A stretch of 64,000 nucleotides of DNA from the NCBI RefSeq assembly GCF_004123805.1, contig NZ_RWJX01000002.1, forward strand, positions 85,447 to 149,446, in the 5' to 3' direction. Of the stretch, positions 1-8,668 are shown in pieces. A program made the translations under genes and the position numbers. The stretch comes from Cellulomonas endophytica. GTDB lineage: Bacteria > Actinomycetota > Actinomycetes > Actinomycetales > Cellulomonadaceae. Numbering within the stretch: position 1 is the first letter of the stretch; each line of letters starts with the position of its first letter. The notes below the pieces were generated by a model. It saw only the letters and a list, made by a program, of their open reading frames with translations, was not told the DNA's origin and made no database searches.

Positions 1-1249
1 GCAGGTCGGCCAGCACCTGGCGGTAGGCCTGCGAGCGGGCGCCGCCGCCGAGCACCACCACGTCGCCCGCGGCCTCCGCGCCGTTGCGCTGGATCATGCG
101 GTGGCCGCGCACCAGGCCGAGCAGCACGCCCTCGACGGCCGCGAGCGCCAGGTCGGCGCGGCTCGTCGCGCCCGTGAGGCCGCCGAGCAGGCCCATGGCG
201 CCCGGACGGTCCGGGGTGCGCTCGCCGTCGAGGAAGGCGGCGAACACCGGCCGGTCCGGCCGCACCGGCGCGCTCAGGGCCAGCGATGCCAGCGTCGCGT
301 GGTCGACGTCGAGCAGCCGCGCCACCCAGTCGGTCACCTTCGTGCTGTTCAGCGTGCACACCAGCGGCAGGTAGCCGCCGGCCGCGTCGGCGACGCCGTT
401 CACGAAGCCGGCCTCGTCGTGCACCGGGTCGGCGGCCGTGGTGAGCACGACCCCGGAGGTGCCGAGCGAGTACGCCACCTCGCCCTCCGCCAGGCCGATG
501 CCGAGCGCACCGGCGTGCTGGTCCCCCGCGCCGGCGCCGACGAGCGTCGACGGCGACAGCCCCAGTGCCGCCGCGTCGGCGGTCGCCGTCGGCCCCGCGG
601 CCGACGACGGCCCCAGCACCTCCGGCAGCACCGCGTCCCAGTCCCGCGAATCGTCGACGAAGCGCTCCAGCAGGTCCGTCCGCCACCGGCCCTCGTGCGC
701 CGCGTAGTAGCCGGTGCCCGACGCCTCGGAGCGGTCCGTCACCGCGCGCGCGGTCAGCCGGTACGTCAGGTGGTCGTGCGGCAGGAGCACGGTGCGCGTC
801 GCCGCCAGCACCTCCGGCTCGTGCTCCGCCAGCCAGGCGAGCTTCGTGATGGTGAAGGCCGCGGTCGGTGCCGAGCCGACCGCCTGCGCCCACTCCCCCA
901 CCCCGAGCGCGGCGCGCATCCGCTCCGCCTGCGGCGCCGACGTCGTGTCGTTCCACAGCTTCACCGGCCGCAGCACCGAGCCGTCGGCGCCCTGGAGCAC
1001 CGCCCCGTGGCACTGCGCCGCGACGGACAGCGCCGCCACGTCGGACGCCCGCACACCGGCCTCGCCGCACGCCGCCGCGAGGGCGACCCCCAGCGCCGTC
1101 CACCAGTCCTCCGCGCGCTGCTCGCTCACGGGCGGGCTCGTCGGCGGGTGCGGCGCGCGCCCGGAGCCGAGCAGCGCGCCGGTGTCGGCGTCGCGCAGCT
1201 CGACGGTGCAGGACTGGGTGGAGGAGTCGACCCCGGCGACGACGCTCAC
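1..1249 (-). CDS. xylB: Xylulokinase-like FGGY carbohydrate kinase (3' end cut by window edge)
   Basis: FGGY-family sugar kinase that would phosphorylate a ketopentose such as D-xylulose in the cytoplasm. About 416 residues are visible and the C-terminus lies beyond the left edge. The N-terminal phosphate-binding strand reads GVDSSTQS; the substrate region has AQCHGAVL near residue 80 and LWNDTT near 100; the likely catalytic aspartate is in GAGDQHAG; a glycine-rich VLGGGARS near the edge belongs to the second ATPase domain. The GTG start overlaps the SIS gene stop as GTGA, which supports it and implies translational coupling. It is the last visible gene of the sugar transport operon. Kinase family is clear; the exact sugar is inferred. 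Confidence 0.88.
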   Translation of the reverse strand, partial: MSVVAGVDSSTQSCTVELRDADTGALLGSGRAPHPPTSPPVSEQRAEDWWTALGVALAAACGEAGVRASDVAALSVAAQCHGAVLQGADGSVLRPVKLWNDTTSAPQAERMRAALGVGEWAQAVGSAPTAAFTITKLAWLAEHEPEVLAATRTVLLPHDHLTYRLTARAVTDRSEASGTGYYAAHEGRWRTDLLERFVDDSRDWDAVLPEVLGPSSAAGPTATADAAALGLSPSTLVGAGAGDQHAGALGIGLAEGEVAYSLGTSGVVLTTAADPVHDEAGFVNGVADAAGGYLPLVCTLNSTKVTDWVARLLDVDHATLASLALSAPVRPDRPVFAAFLDGERTPDRPGAMGLLGGLTGATSRADLALAAVEGVLLGLVRGHRMIQRNGAEAAGDVVVLGGGARSQAYRQVLADL

Positions 1250-1992
1250 GCCGACGCCTCGCCCCCGAAGCCGCCCAGCTCCTCCGGCAGGTCCGTCAGG
1301 TGCCCGACGGCCCCGGCCGGGTGCGTGTGCAGCACCCGGTCCCAGCCGTAGCCGCGCAGCCGCATGAGGACGTACGCCAGCGCGTCGCCCCAGACGCCGG
1401 CCACCAGCGTGGACCCCATCGCGATGACGTTGCCGGGGTCCACGTCGTTCGCCGACGAGACGACGGCCACCACGTCGGCGATGCCCGCCATCGTCGAGGC
1501 CGGCGCCGCGGTGAGCGCGACGACGGACGCCCCGCGCTCCTTGACCCGCCGGCCGAGGTCGACCAGCTCGTCGGACTCGCCGCCGCGGGAGATGAGGACG
1601 AGGACGTCGCCGTCGGTCACGGCGCCCATCGTGCCGTGCAGCGCGTCCATCGCCGGCAGGAAAACCGACGGCGTCCCGCACACGGCCAGCAGGTGCGCCA
1701 TGCGCCGCGCCACCGCCCCGGACGTGCCGGAGCCGGTGACGAACACCTTGCCCGTGCAGGCGTGCAGCAGGTCGACGACCTCGAGGAACGTCTCGTCGAG
1801 CTGGTCGGCCACCGCGCTCACGCCCGCGCCCTCGGCCCGCACCCGCTCGCGCGCGGCCTCCAGCAGGGCCGCCCGCCCGGCCGCGTCCGACCCGGTCGAG
1901 GTCGCGCCGGCGGCACCAGCCCCGGTCGCAGCCGTGCCGGCCGGGCCGGTGGTGTCCGTGCTCATGTCCGTCGTTCCTCTCGTCGTGCTCAT
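1246..1992 (-). CDS. SIS-domain sugar-phosphate isomerase/binding protein
   Basis: Predicted phosphosugar isomerase of the SIS fold, 248 residues. The core begins near residue 75 with VFVTGSGTSGAVARRMAH, which is the phosphosugar-binding loop, followed by VLVLISRGGESDELVDL and ASVVALTA, the usual SIS order. It resembles the 6-phospho-3-hexuloisomerase/KpsF-GutQ group in size and layout. The first 45 or so residues are low-complexity Ala/Gly/Thr and probably disordered. The ATG overlaps the upstream ATPase stop as ATGA; a second ATG lies ten codons in. Context (ABC importer, kinase, divergent epimerase) says it converts an imported sugar or its phosphate. The substrate is unknown. Confidence 0.85.
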   Translation of the reverse strand: MSTTRGTTDMSTDTTGPAGTAATGAGAAGATSTGSDAAGRAALLEAARERVRAEGAGVSAVADQLDETFLEVVDLLHACTGKVFVTGSGTSGAVARRMAHLLAVCGTPSVFLPAMDALHGTMGAVTDGDVLVLISRGGESDELVDLGRRVKERGASVVALTAAPASTMAGIADVVAVVSSANDVDPGNVIAMGSTLVAGVWGDALAYVLMRLRGYGWDRVLHTHPAGAVGHLTDLPEELGGFGGEASA

Positions 1993-3635
1993 GCCGCGGC
2001 CCAGGCCGCGCGCCGCAGGGCCGCGGGGGTGCGCTCCTCCGGCGGCAGCAGCCGGCCGTCGCTGGTCCCCTGGCTGAGGACGACCATGTCGTCCGCCACC
2101 TCGCAGACCTCGTCCTCCTCCGACGAGACGACGACCACCGTCATGCCGGCGTCGTGCGCCAGGGACCGGATGAGCCGGTGGATCTCCGCCTTCACGCCGA
2201 GGTCGACGCCCTTCGTCGGCTCATCGAGGAGCAGGACGCGCGGGTTCTGCGCCAGCGCCCGCGCGAGCAGCACCTTCTGCTGGTTGCCGCCGGACAGGTT
2301 CACCACGGCGCCGCGGCGGTCGCCCCGGACCCGCAGGCGCTCCATCAGCTCCTCGGACCGGGCCGCGAGCGCACGCCGGTCCAGCAGGCCGAGGCGGCGG
2401 TGCTGCCCCAGCACGGGCAGCACCACGTTCGTCCCGCAGTCCAGCCGCGGCACGATGCCGTCGCTCTTGCGCTCCTCCGTGAGGTACACGAGCCCCTCGC
2501 GCTGGGCGTGCGCCGGGTTGCGGGGCGTGTAGGGGCGGCCGTCGAGCAGCACCTGCCCGCCGTGCATCCGGTCGAGCCCGACGAGCGTGCGCAGGACCTC
2601 GGTCCGTCCGGCCCCGACGAGGCCGTAGATCCCGAGCACCCGTCCGGGCTCGGCGACGAGGTCCACGCCCGCCACCACCGGCCCGCGCAGCCCGCGCACC
2701 TCGAGGCGACGCCCGGGCCGCGTGCCGCCGGCGACGACGGCCGGGTGCGCGGGCTCCTCGTCGGGAACCGCGTGCAGGGCCGCGACCGGCGCGGAACCGC
2801 CGGAACCACCGGGGGCGCCGGGACCGCCGGACGACCCCTCCACCGCGGCGCTGCCGAGGACCGGCAGCGCCTCCTCGCCCGCGATGGCGACGACGATCTC
2901 GTCGCGGCTCAGCTGGTCCAGCGGGGCGTCGATGCGCACCTGCCCGTCGACGAGCGCGACCATGCGGTTCGCCACCCGGTAGAGCTCGTCGAGCTTGTGG
3001 TCCACCAGCACCACGCCGAGGCTCTTGTCCGCCGCGAGCTCGCGGACGGTGTCGAGGAACTCGTCGACCTGCCGCCCCTCGAGGCTCGTCGTCGGCTCGT
3101 CGAGCAGGACGTACCGGGCGTCGCGGTGGACCGCCACGGCGATCTCGAGGAGCTGGCGGGTGGCCACGGGGTACTCGCCGAGCTGCCGGTCCGGGTCGAC
3201 CTTCAGCCCGAACTCCTCGACGAGCGCCGCCGCCTGGTCGCGCATCGCGCCGCGGCGCAGCATGCCGGTGCGCGTCACCTCGTCGCCGAGGAAGACGTTC
3301 TGCGTCACCGTGAGGTTCGGCAGCAGCGACAGCTCCTGGTAGACGGTGGCGATGCCGGCGGCGAGGGCGTCCCGGGGGGAGCCGATCGCCGCGGGCCGCC
3401 CGTCGACGGTGAGCGACCCGCGGTCGGCGCGCGTGGCGCCGGCGATGATGCGCAGGAGCGTGGACTTGCCCGCCCCGTTGTGGCCGACGAGCCCGACGAC
3501 GTCGCCGGGGGCCACGTCGAGGGAGACCCCGTGCAGCACCTCCACGCCGGAGTAGGACTTCACGACGTCCCGGACCGCCAGGCCCGACCCGCGCGCGCCC
3601 GTGCCGGTGGCCGCGCTGGGCTCGTCGGCCGACAC
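1989..3635 (-). CDS. Sugar ABC transporter ATPase, two-domain (RbsA/XylG/MglA type)
   Basis: Energises a CUT2-type sugar importer; 548 residues with two ABC cassettes. Cassette 1 has Walker A GHNGAGKST, a degenerate signature (ATRQLLEIA) and Walker B VLLLDEPTTSLEG-like YVLLDEPTTS. Cassette 2 has the degenerate P-loop GLVGAGRTE typical of this family, signature LSGGNQQK and Walker B LLLDEPTKGVD. A Gly/Pro/Ala-rich linker of about 40 residues separates them and is longer than in most relatives. The GTG start lies three bases after the binding-protein stop; longer upstream readings run into the other frame of that gene. The stop overlaps the SIS gene. Family assignment is secure; the sugar is not. 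Confidence 0.93.
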   Translation of the reverse strand: MSADEPSAATGTGARGSGLAVRDVVKSYSGVEVLHGVSLDVAPGDVVGLVGHNGAGKSTLLRIIAGATRADRGSLTVDGRPAAIGSPRDALAAGIATVYQELSLLPNLTVTQNVFLGDEVTRTGMLRRGAMRDQAAALVEEFGLKVDPDRQLGEYPVATRQLLEIAVAVHRDARYVLLDEPTTSLEGRQVDEFLDTVRELAADKSLGVVLVDHKLDELYRVANRMVALVDGQVRIDAPLDQLSRDEIVVAIAGEEALPVLGSAAVEGSSGGPGAPGGSGGSAPVAALHAVPDEEPAHPAVVAGGTRPGRRLEVRGLRGPVVAGVDLVAEPGRVLGIYGLVGAGRTEVLRTLVGLDRMHGGQVLLDGRPYTPRNPAHAQREGLVYLTEERKSDGIVPRLDCGTNVVLPVLGQHRRLGLLDRRALAARSEELMERLRVRGDRRGAVVNLSGGNQQKVLLARALAQNPRVLLLDEPTKGVDLGVKAEIHRLIRSLAHDAGMTVVVVSSEEDEVCEVADDMVVLSQGTSDGRLLPPEERTPAALRRAAWAAA

Positions 3636-3637
3636 GG

Positions 3638-4669
3638 TCAGCCCACCTCGCCCGGCGCGGGGGTATCGCCCGTGGTGAAGAGCTTGAGCTCCTCGAGGAT
3701 CTCCGGCTCCGGGGTGTCGCCGTCGACCCAGCCGCGGATCTGCTCGACGACGGAGCGGCCGTAGGCCTCGGGCTCCTGCGCGACGCAGCCGGCGTAGGTC
3801 TCCGTCAGCGGCTCCTCCGACGCGCAGAACCCGTAGACCTTCACGGGGCTGCCCGCGGGCAGGGCCTGCAGGGCGCCGTAGGTGGCCGGGCCCGTCGAGG
3901 CGAAGATGACGTCGATGCCGGGGTTGCCCGACAGCATCTCGGACGTGGCGCGCAGGGAGTCGTCGGGCTTGACGTTGCCGTCCACCTTCGCGACGACCTC
4001 CGCGTTCGGGTTGGCGGCGATGGCCTCCTCGAAGCCCTCGTCGCGCAGGCGCGTGGGCACCTCGTCGGGCTCCGTGACGAAGCCGATCTGGAGCGCCGCG
4101 TCGGCGCCGAGGTCGGCCAGCACCGCCTCGGCCATCTGGCGGCCGCCGGCGGCGTTGTCCGCGCCGAGGTACTGCACGACGGTCCCGTTCTGCGCCTCCA
4201 GCGCGTCGGGGTCGACTGTGACGTTGACCGTGAAGACCGGGACGCCGGCCTCGTTCGCCGCGGAGACGATGGCCGCCGCCGGCTCGGACTTCACGGCGTT
4301 GAGGGCCAGCGCGCACGGCTGCTTCTGCAGCATGGACTGGACCTGCGAGAGCTGGTTCGCGTCGTCGTCGTCGGCGATCTGCACCTCGACGTCGAAGCCG
4401 TTCTCCTCGCCCGCCGCCTCGAAGCCGGCCTTCATGGCGACGTAGTACGGGTTGGTGAGGTTCGGCAGGGCGACGGCGACGTAGGGAGTCTCCTCGTCGC
4501 AGGCCGCGGGACGGTCGGAGCCGGCCTCGCCCGTCGCGCCGGCGGTCGCGTCGCCGCCACCGCCGCCCGTGCCGGTGTCGACGGCGCCGGAGCAGGCGCC
4601 GAGGGCGAGGGTGAGGGCGGCGAGGCCGCCGAGCGTGGCCAGGGAGCGGTGGGAGGGACGGGTGCGCAT
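3638..4669 (-). CDS. Sugar-binding lipoprotein of the CUT2 ABC importer
   Basis: Extracytoplasmic periplasmic-binding-protein-like receptor (RbsB/XylF class), 343 residues. The N-terminus is a lipoprotein signal with lipobox LGAC followed by a Ser/Gly-rich linker, so it is anchored outside the membrane. The mature part starts with YVAVALPNLTNPYYVAMKAG, the first strand and ligand loop of this family, and contains QKPCALALN and NPGIDVIFASTGPATYGAL. A GGAGG ribosome site precedes the ATG and overlaps the permease stop. It sits between permease and ATPase, as in ribose/xylose operons. The ligand is probably a pentose, hexose or polyol, by context only. Confidence 0.93.
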   Translation of the reverse strand: MRTRPSHRSLATLGGLAALTLALGACSGAVDTGTGGGGGDATAGATGEAGSDRPAACDEETPYVAVALPNLTNPYYVAMKAGFEAAGEENGFDVEVQIADDDDANQLSQVQSMLQKQPCALALNAVKSEPAAAIVSAANEAGVPVFTVNVTVDPDALEAQNGTVVQYLGADNAAGGRQMAEAVLADLGADAALQIGFVTEPDEVPTRLRDEGFEEAIAANPNAEVVAKVDGNVKPDDSLRATSEMLSGNPGIDVIFASTGPATYGALQALPAGSPVKVYGFCASEEPLTETYAGCVAQEPEAYGRSVVEQIRGWVDGDTPEPEILEELKLFTTGDTPAPGEVG

Positions 4670-4674
4670 CGTTG

Positions 4675-5814
4675 CTACCTCCGGGTGGTGGTGGTGGGGG
4701 ACGAGCCCGCCGCGGCGGGTCCGCCGGGCGTGGGGGTGGGAGTGGCGGTGGGGCTTGCCTGCCGGGAGACGCCCGACGAGGGGCCGGTCGCGGAGGGGGC
4801 GGAGCCCGTGGGCGGGCCACCGGCCGGCGGGGCGCCCGTCGCGGAGCGGGACCGGGCGCGGCGCAGCAGGTCGCCGAACGAGACGTTGCGCCGGTAGGTG
4901 TCGAGGATGACGCCGCCGAGGATGATCACGCCGATGACGAGGGGCTGCCAGTAGCTCTCGACGCCGAGCACGTTCATGCCGTTGGACACCGTCGCGATGA
5001 GGACGGCGCCGAGCAGCGCGCCGGTGATGGAGCCGATGCCGCCGAAGAGGCTGACCCCGCCGACGACCGCGGCGGCGATGGAGTAGAAGAGCTCGTTGCC
5101 CGAGCCCGCGGAGGGGTAGCCGACCATGAGGCGGCTGGTGACGATGAGCCCGCCGAAGCCCGCGCAGACGCCGGACAGGGCGTAGACGAGGACGGTGACG
5201 CGGCCGATCGGGATGCCGGCCAGGCGCGCGGTCTCGCGGTTGCCGCCGACGGCGTAGATGTGGACGCCGGTGGGCGTGCGCCGCAGCAGCACCGCGAAGA
5301 CCACGGCGGAGAGCGCGACGAGGACCACCGGCATCGGGATCCCGAAGAGGCCGCCGCGGCCGACGATCGCGAAGAGCGGGTCCGCCACGTTCACCGAGCT
5401 CGCGCCGGTGAGGATGAGCGGGATCGACGCCGCGACGCCGAAGGTCGCGAAGGTGACGATGAACGGCGGCAGCCCCAGGAAGTGGATGAGCGAGCCGTTC
5501 AGCGCGCCGACGAGGGCGCCGATGCCGAGCGCCGCCAGTGCCGCGAGCCACCAGGGGGCGCCGTCCCGCATGAGCAGGGCGGCGACCATGCCCGTGAGGG
5601 CGACGTTGGAGCCGGTCGAGAGGTCGATCCCGCCCGTCAGCAGGACGAACGCCTGCCCCAGGGCCAGGAAGGCGATGACCGTGCCGTTGAGCAGCAGCAG
5701 CTGGGCGTTGTCGACCGTGCGGAAGGTCGGGGACAGCAGGGACAGGACCGCGGCGACGAGCACCACGACCGCAGCGATCCCGAGCTCCTCGGGAAGACGT
5801 CGTCGTCGGGCCAT
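4675..5814 (-). CDS. Sugar ABC transporter permease (RbsC/XylH type)
   Basis: Inner-membrane permease of the CUT2 importer, 379 residues with roughly ten hydrophobic segments, starting AAVVVLVAAVLSLLS. Family landmarks are LLLNGTVIAFLALGQAFVLLTGGIDLS near the N-terminus and VGGVSLFGGIGSITGALLGA in the C-terminal half. The tail after the last helix is Pro/Thr/Ser-rich and low complexity. The ATG chosen follows a strong GAGGAGG site; an in-frame upstream start would lie inside the promoter region. It is the first gene of the operon, reading away from the SorC regulator, with five bases before the binding-protein start. Confidence 0.93.
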   Translation of the reverse strand: MARRRRLPEELGIAAVVVLVAAVLSLLSPTFRTVDNAQLLLLNGTVIAFLALGQAFVLLTGGIDLSTGSNVALTGMVAALLMRDGAPWWLAALAALGIGALVGALNGSLIHFLGLPPFIVTFATFGVAASIPLILTGASSVNVADPLFAIVGRGGLFGIPMPVVLVALSAVVFAVLLRRTPTGVHIYAVGGNRETARLAGIPIGRVTVLVYALSGVCAGFGGLIVTSRLMVGYPSAGSGNELFYSIAAAVVGGVSLFGGIGSITGALLGAVLIATVSNGMNVLGVESYWQPLVIGVIILGGVILDTYRRNVSFGDLLRRARSRSATGAPPAGGPPTGSAPSATGPSSGVSRQASPTATPTPTPGGPAAAGSSPTTTTRR

Positions 5815-5835
5815 GCAGCTGCCTCCTCGCAGTGT

Positions 5836-5897
5836 GCTCATCTGAGCGCTTCTGTGGCTGTTGGAGCAACATATGCGCGGTGCTGGTCCTCGCACAA
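5836..5897 (-). promoter_or_regulatory. Promoter and operator dyads of the sugar operon
   Basis: On the minus strand a -35 TTGTGC (5892-5897) and -10 TATGTT (5868-5873) are 18 bases apart. The dyad TGTTG-GAG-CAACA (5859-5871) overlaps the -10. A second dyad GCTCA-TC-TGAGC (5836-5847) lies in the leader. These are candidate binding sites for the adjacent SorC-type regulator. Binding is inferred. Confidence 0.6.
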
Positions 5898-5932
5898 GTC
5901 CTCGTGGTCTCGATTGAGCAACGCCAATCCGC

Positions 5933-5950
5933 TACGGTGCTCACATGAGC
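5933..5950 (+). promoter_or_regulatory. -10 element and operator-like dyad at the SorC-regulator start
   Basis: TACGGT (5933-5938) lies six bases before the ATG of the regulator, which has no Shine-Dalgarno sequence, so the transcript is probably leaderless. The dyad GCTCA-CA-TGAGC (5939-5950) spans the start codon and has the same arms as the dyad in the divergent operon leader, suggesting autoregulation. Confidence 0.55.
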
Positions 5951-6931
5951 GACAATGAGGCGGCGACGACGCCCGACGACGAGCGCCGCCAGATGGCGCT
6001 GGCCGCCCGTCGCTTCTTTCTCGAGGACCGGAGCAAGATCGAGATCGCGGCCGAGCTCGGCGTCTCGCGCTTCAAGGTGGCGCGGCTGCTGGAGCAGGCG
6101 CGCGAGACCGGCGTCGTCACGATCACGGTCCACGACAGCGGCGTGATGGCCCCCGCCCTCGCGGCCCGGGTCGCGGAGCACCTCGGGCTGAGCCGGGTCG
6201 TCGTCGTCGAGTCCGGGCCGGCGCCGGAGGAGGTGCGGCGCGTCGTCGGGGAGGCCGCCGCGCACCTGCTCGGCCGGACCCTGCACGACGGCGAGGTCCT
6301 CGGCATGGCCTGGGGGCGCACGCTCGCCGCGATGAGCGCCGCGCTCCCGGCGCTGCCCCGCACGACGGTCGTGCAGCTCACCGGCGTGACGGGCCACAAC
6401 ATCGCGGACTCGCCCGTGGAGATCCTGCGCCAGGTGGCCCTGCGCTCCGGCGGGGCGGCCTACCCGATCTTCGCGCCGCTCGTGGTCGGCGACCCCCGCA
6501 CCGCCGAGGCCCTGCGCGCCGAGCCCGGCGTGGCCCGGGCCTTCGAGCTCTACGACCGGCTCACCACGGCGGTGGTCTCCGTCGGGTCCTGGGACCCGCC
6601 GAACTCCCAGCTCTACGCCTCGCTCGACCCCGCCGAGCGGGACCGGCTCCGCGACGAGGGCGTGCGCGCCGAGGTCACCGCCGCGCTGCTCGCCGCCGAC
6701 GGCACCCAGCTGGCGCCGGACGTCGTCGCCCGGTCCATCACCATCCCCGCCGAGCTGCTGCGCCGGACGCCGCGGATCGTCGCGGCGGCGGGCGGGGCGG
6801 ACAAGGCGCACGCGGTGCTCGCCGCCGTGCGCGCGGGGCTGACGACGGAGCTCGTCACCGACCGCTCGCTGGCGGAGGAGCTGCTGCGGCTGCCGGCGGT
6901 CGTGCCTACGGGCGACCCGGGGTCTCCGTGA
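5945..6931 (+). CDS. SorC/DeoR-family sugar-responsive transcriptional regulator
   Basis: DNA-binding regulator of 328 residues. Residues about 15-65 form the helix-turn-helix (RRFFLEDRSKIEIAAELGVS and KVARLLEQA), the usual SorC N-terminus. The remainder is the NagB-like sugar-phosphate-binding domain, with GMAWGRTLAAMSAALP as the effector loop. It is divergent from the sugar importer operon and followed, with a GTGA overlap, by an epimerase gene, so it most likely controls both. The effector would be a phosphorylated sugar. Matching dyads lie in the intergenic region and across its own start codon. Confidence 0.93.
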   Translation: MSDNEAATTPDDERRQMALAARRFFLEDRSKIEIAAELGVSRFKVARLLEQARETGVVTITVHDSGVMAPALAARVAEHLGLSRVVVVESGPAPEEVRRVVGEAAAHLLGRTLHDGEVLGMAWGRTLAAMSAALPALPRTTVVQLTGVTGHNIADSPVEILRQVALRSGGAAYPIFAPLVVGDPRTAEALRAEPGVARAFELYDRLTTAVVSVGSWDPPNSQLYASLDPAERDRLRDEGVRAEVTAALLAADGTQLAPDVVARSITIPAELLRRTPRIVAAAGGADKAHAVLAAVRAGLTTELVTDRSLAEELLRLPAVVPTGDPGSP

Positions 6932-7593
6932 CGTCGCCGGACGGCGGCGACGAGGGGCTGCGCGTCGCCGTCTCCCTGTGGTCGGTGCCGGAGGCCGAGC
7001 GGGCGGCGGAGCTCGCGCGGCTCGTCGCGGGCGGCGTGCGGCGGGTGCACTGGGACGTGTCCGACGGCGACCTCGCGGCGCCCGGGGGCTTCGACCCCGA
7101 GGGCGTGGCGCAGCTCGTCGCGTCGCTGCCGCCCGACGCCGAGGTGGCGCACGAGGTGCACCTCATGGTCCGGCGGCCCGTCGAGCACGTGCCGGCGTGG
7201 ACGGACCTCTGCGACACCGTCGTCGTCCACGTCGAGGCGGAGGGGTGGCGGGAGGCGGTGGACGCGGTCCGCGGCGCGGGGCGCCGGGCGGCCGTCGCCG
7301 TCTCCCCCGGCACGCCGCTCGACGAGGTGCGGGCCCTCGGGCCGGACGTCGGCGTCCTCGTCATGTCCGTCGTCCCGGGCCAGGCCGGCTCGGGCTTCCT
7401 GCCGACGACCTACGACCGCCTCGACGCCCTCGCCGGACGCCCGCTGCTGGGCGTCGACGGCAGCGTCGACCTCGAGCGGGGCGCCCGCTGCCACGCGCAC
7501 GGCGCGACCTGGCTCGTCAGCGGCACGTCCCTGTGCGGCTGCCCGGACCCCGCGCGGTGGCTGGAGCAGCTCGCGCGACCCGGGATGCCCTGA
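6928..7593 (+). CDS. Ribulose-phosphate 3-epimerase-like protein
   Basis: TIM-barrel pentose/hexulose-phosphate epimerase family, 221 residues. The expected metal and acid/base positions are present: HWDVSDGD (His and Asp), HLMVRRPVEH (His), VVHVEAEG, and VDGSVD (Asp, where the family usually has DGGI). The phosphate loop reads MSVVPGQAGSGF. Sequence around these motifs is divergent from housekeeping Rpe, so it may act on another ketose phosphate such as allulose-6-phosphate. GTG start overlaps the regulator stop, giving a two-gene operon. It would epimerise a sugar phosphate made by the kinase of the divergent operon; that link is inference. Confidence 0.82.
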   Translation: MTSPDGGDEGLRVAVSLWSVPEAERAAELARLVAGGVRRVHWDVSDGDLAAPGGFDPEGVAQLVASLPPDAEVAHEVHLMVRRPVEHVPAWTDLCDTVVVHVEAEGWREAVDAVRGAGRRAAVAVSPGTPLDEVRALGPDVGVLVMSVVPGQAGSGFLPTTYDRLDALAGRPLLGVDGSVDLERGARCHAHGATWLVSGTSLCGCPDPARWLEQLARPGMP

Positions 7594-7617
7594 GCTCCTT
7601 CGCGGGGACGCGCGCGC

Positions 7618-8562
7618 TCAGCGCGGCTGCCAGGTCGAGCGCCACCGCGCGACCGCGAAGAGCCGGTCGACCTGCTCCTCGGACAGGACCACCGGGAGCC
7701 GGCGGAGGGCCTCTGCCGCCGCGGCCGCGCGCACGACGAGGACGTCCCCCGGCTCCTCACGCAGGGTCAGGGAGCCCGAGCCGAGCCGGAAGACCAGGAC
7801 GGCCGTCACGCCGACCGGCACGTGCGCGGCTGCGGAGAGCAGGCGGGCTGCCCGGGCGGCCTCGTGACGGGAGTTGCGCAGGTAGGGCACGGGGTGGCCG
7901 TTGACGCGCACCTGCTTCGGCACCACCCACACCGATGCGCCCGGGTGGTGCTTGGAGTTCACCGTGAAGACGCCGGCGGGCCCGATGAGGACGTGGTCGA
8001 TGTCCGCGTCACGCTCCCCCACCGGCAGCGAGTGCAGCACCCGCCAGCCGTGACCGGCGAGGCCGTCCAGCTCGGCACCGATCGACTCCTCGGCCGCGGC
8101 GCCGATGCGCCACGCACGTTCGTCCGTGCGCGCGTCGGTCACCCTGCCCCACCAGGTGCGGAGCCGGCCCACCTCGGCACGTCGGGCGGCCAGCTCCTCC
8201 ACGGCCCGTGCCCGTGCCGCCTGTCCCGCCCGGTGCGCGGAGAGGTCCTCGTCGGTCCGTACCGCCGCCGGCATGACCTCGCGTGCGGTGTGAGACGGCT
8301 GGCCGCGGGGATCGGGCGGCGCGATCGACGGTGCTGTCGACACCGTCGCCGGCGCGGTGACGGCGGGCGCGATCACCGACGGTGCGCCGTTCTGCACCAG
8401 CTCCCACCAGCGACCCAGGATCCTCGCGGTGCTGGGGTCGGTGGGGACGAGCTCGCCGCTCACGTCGTCGCGGTACCCGATCTGCACCCCTGTGGCGACG
8501 TCGACGACGTAGGTCCGGGCCTTGCCGTACCGCCGCCACGACTGCGTCCTGAACTCCTGCAC
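7618..8562 (-). CDS. NERD-domain protein
   Basis: Protein of 314 residues with a nuclease-related (NERD) domain in roughly residues 155-260. Visible landmarks are IGAAAEESIGAELDGL, followed by ADIDHVLIGPAGVFTVNSKHH, the conserved NERD core with the Asp and Lys that resemble restriction-endonuclease folds. The N-terminal third is basic and lacks a signal peptide; the middle is Ala/Arg-rich and may be helical. The domain is usually assigned a role in DNA processing, but biochemical function is not established. GTG start with no clear ribosome site. It converges on the epimerase gene with 24 bases between. Confidence 0.82.
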   Translation of the reverse strand: MQEFRTQSWRRYGKARTYVVDVATGVQIGYRDDVSGELVPTDPSTARILGRWWELVQNGAPSVIAPAVTAPATVSTAPSIAPPDPRGQPSHTAREVMPAAVRTDEDLSAHRAGQAARARAVEELAARRAEVGRLRTWWGRVTDARTDERAWRIGAAAEESIGAELDGLAGHGWRVLHSLPVGERDADIDHVLIGPAGVFTVNSKHHPGASVWVVPKQVRVNGHPVPYLRNSRHEAARAARLLSAAAHVPVGVTAVLVFRLGSGSLTLREEPGDVLVVRAAAAAEALRRLPVVLSEEQVDRLFAVARWRSTWQPR

Positions 8563-8668
8563 GCCGAGCGCATCGGCCGTTCAGGCACGACGCATCGGCG
8601 CGCGCAGCAGGCATCACTCGCTCAGCCGCCCCTCGTCGCCCGGACCAGGAGTCGGAGCGGTGGCCCTT

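Noticed and set aside
101..1351. Long plus-strand open frame at the left edge
   Set aside because: It is antisense to the kinase gene, is rich in Arg/Gly/Pro without any domain, and the minus-strand protein has clear FGGY motifs.
3638..6811. Very long minus-strand frame of about 1057 residues
   Set aside because: Only its last third, from 4669, is a real gene. The upstream part is an out-of-frame reading of the permease and antisense to the regulator.
6928..7593. RPE-like gene as hexulose-6-phosphate synthase, forming a formaldehyde-fixing pair with the SIS protein
   Set aside because: The motifs (HWDVSDGD, SVVPGQAGSG, VDGSV) are RPE-like and the synthase landmarks are not seen; the SIS gene is on the other strand in a transport operon.
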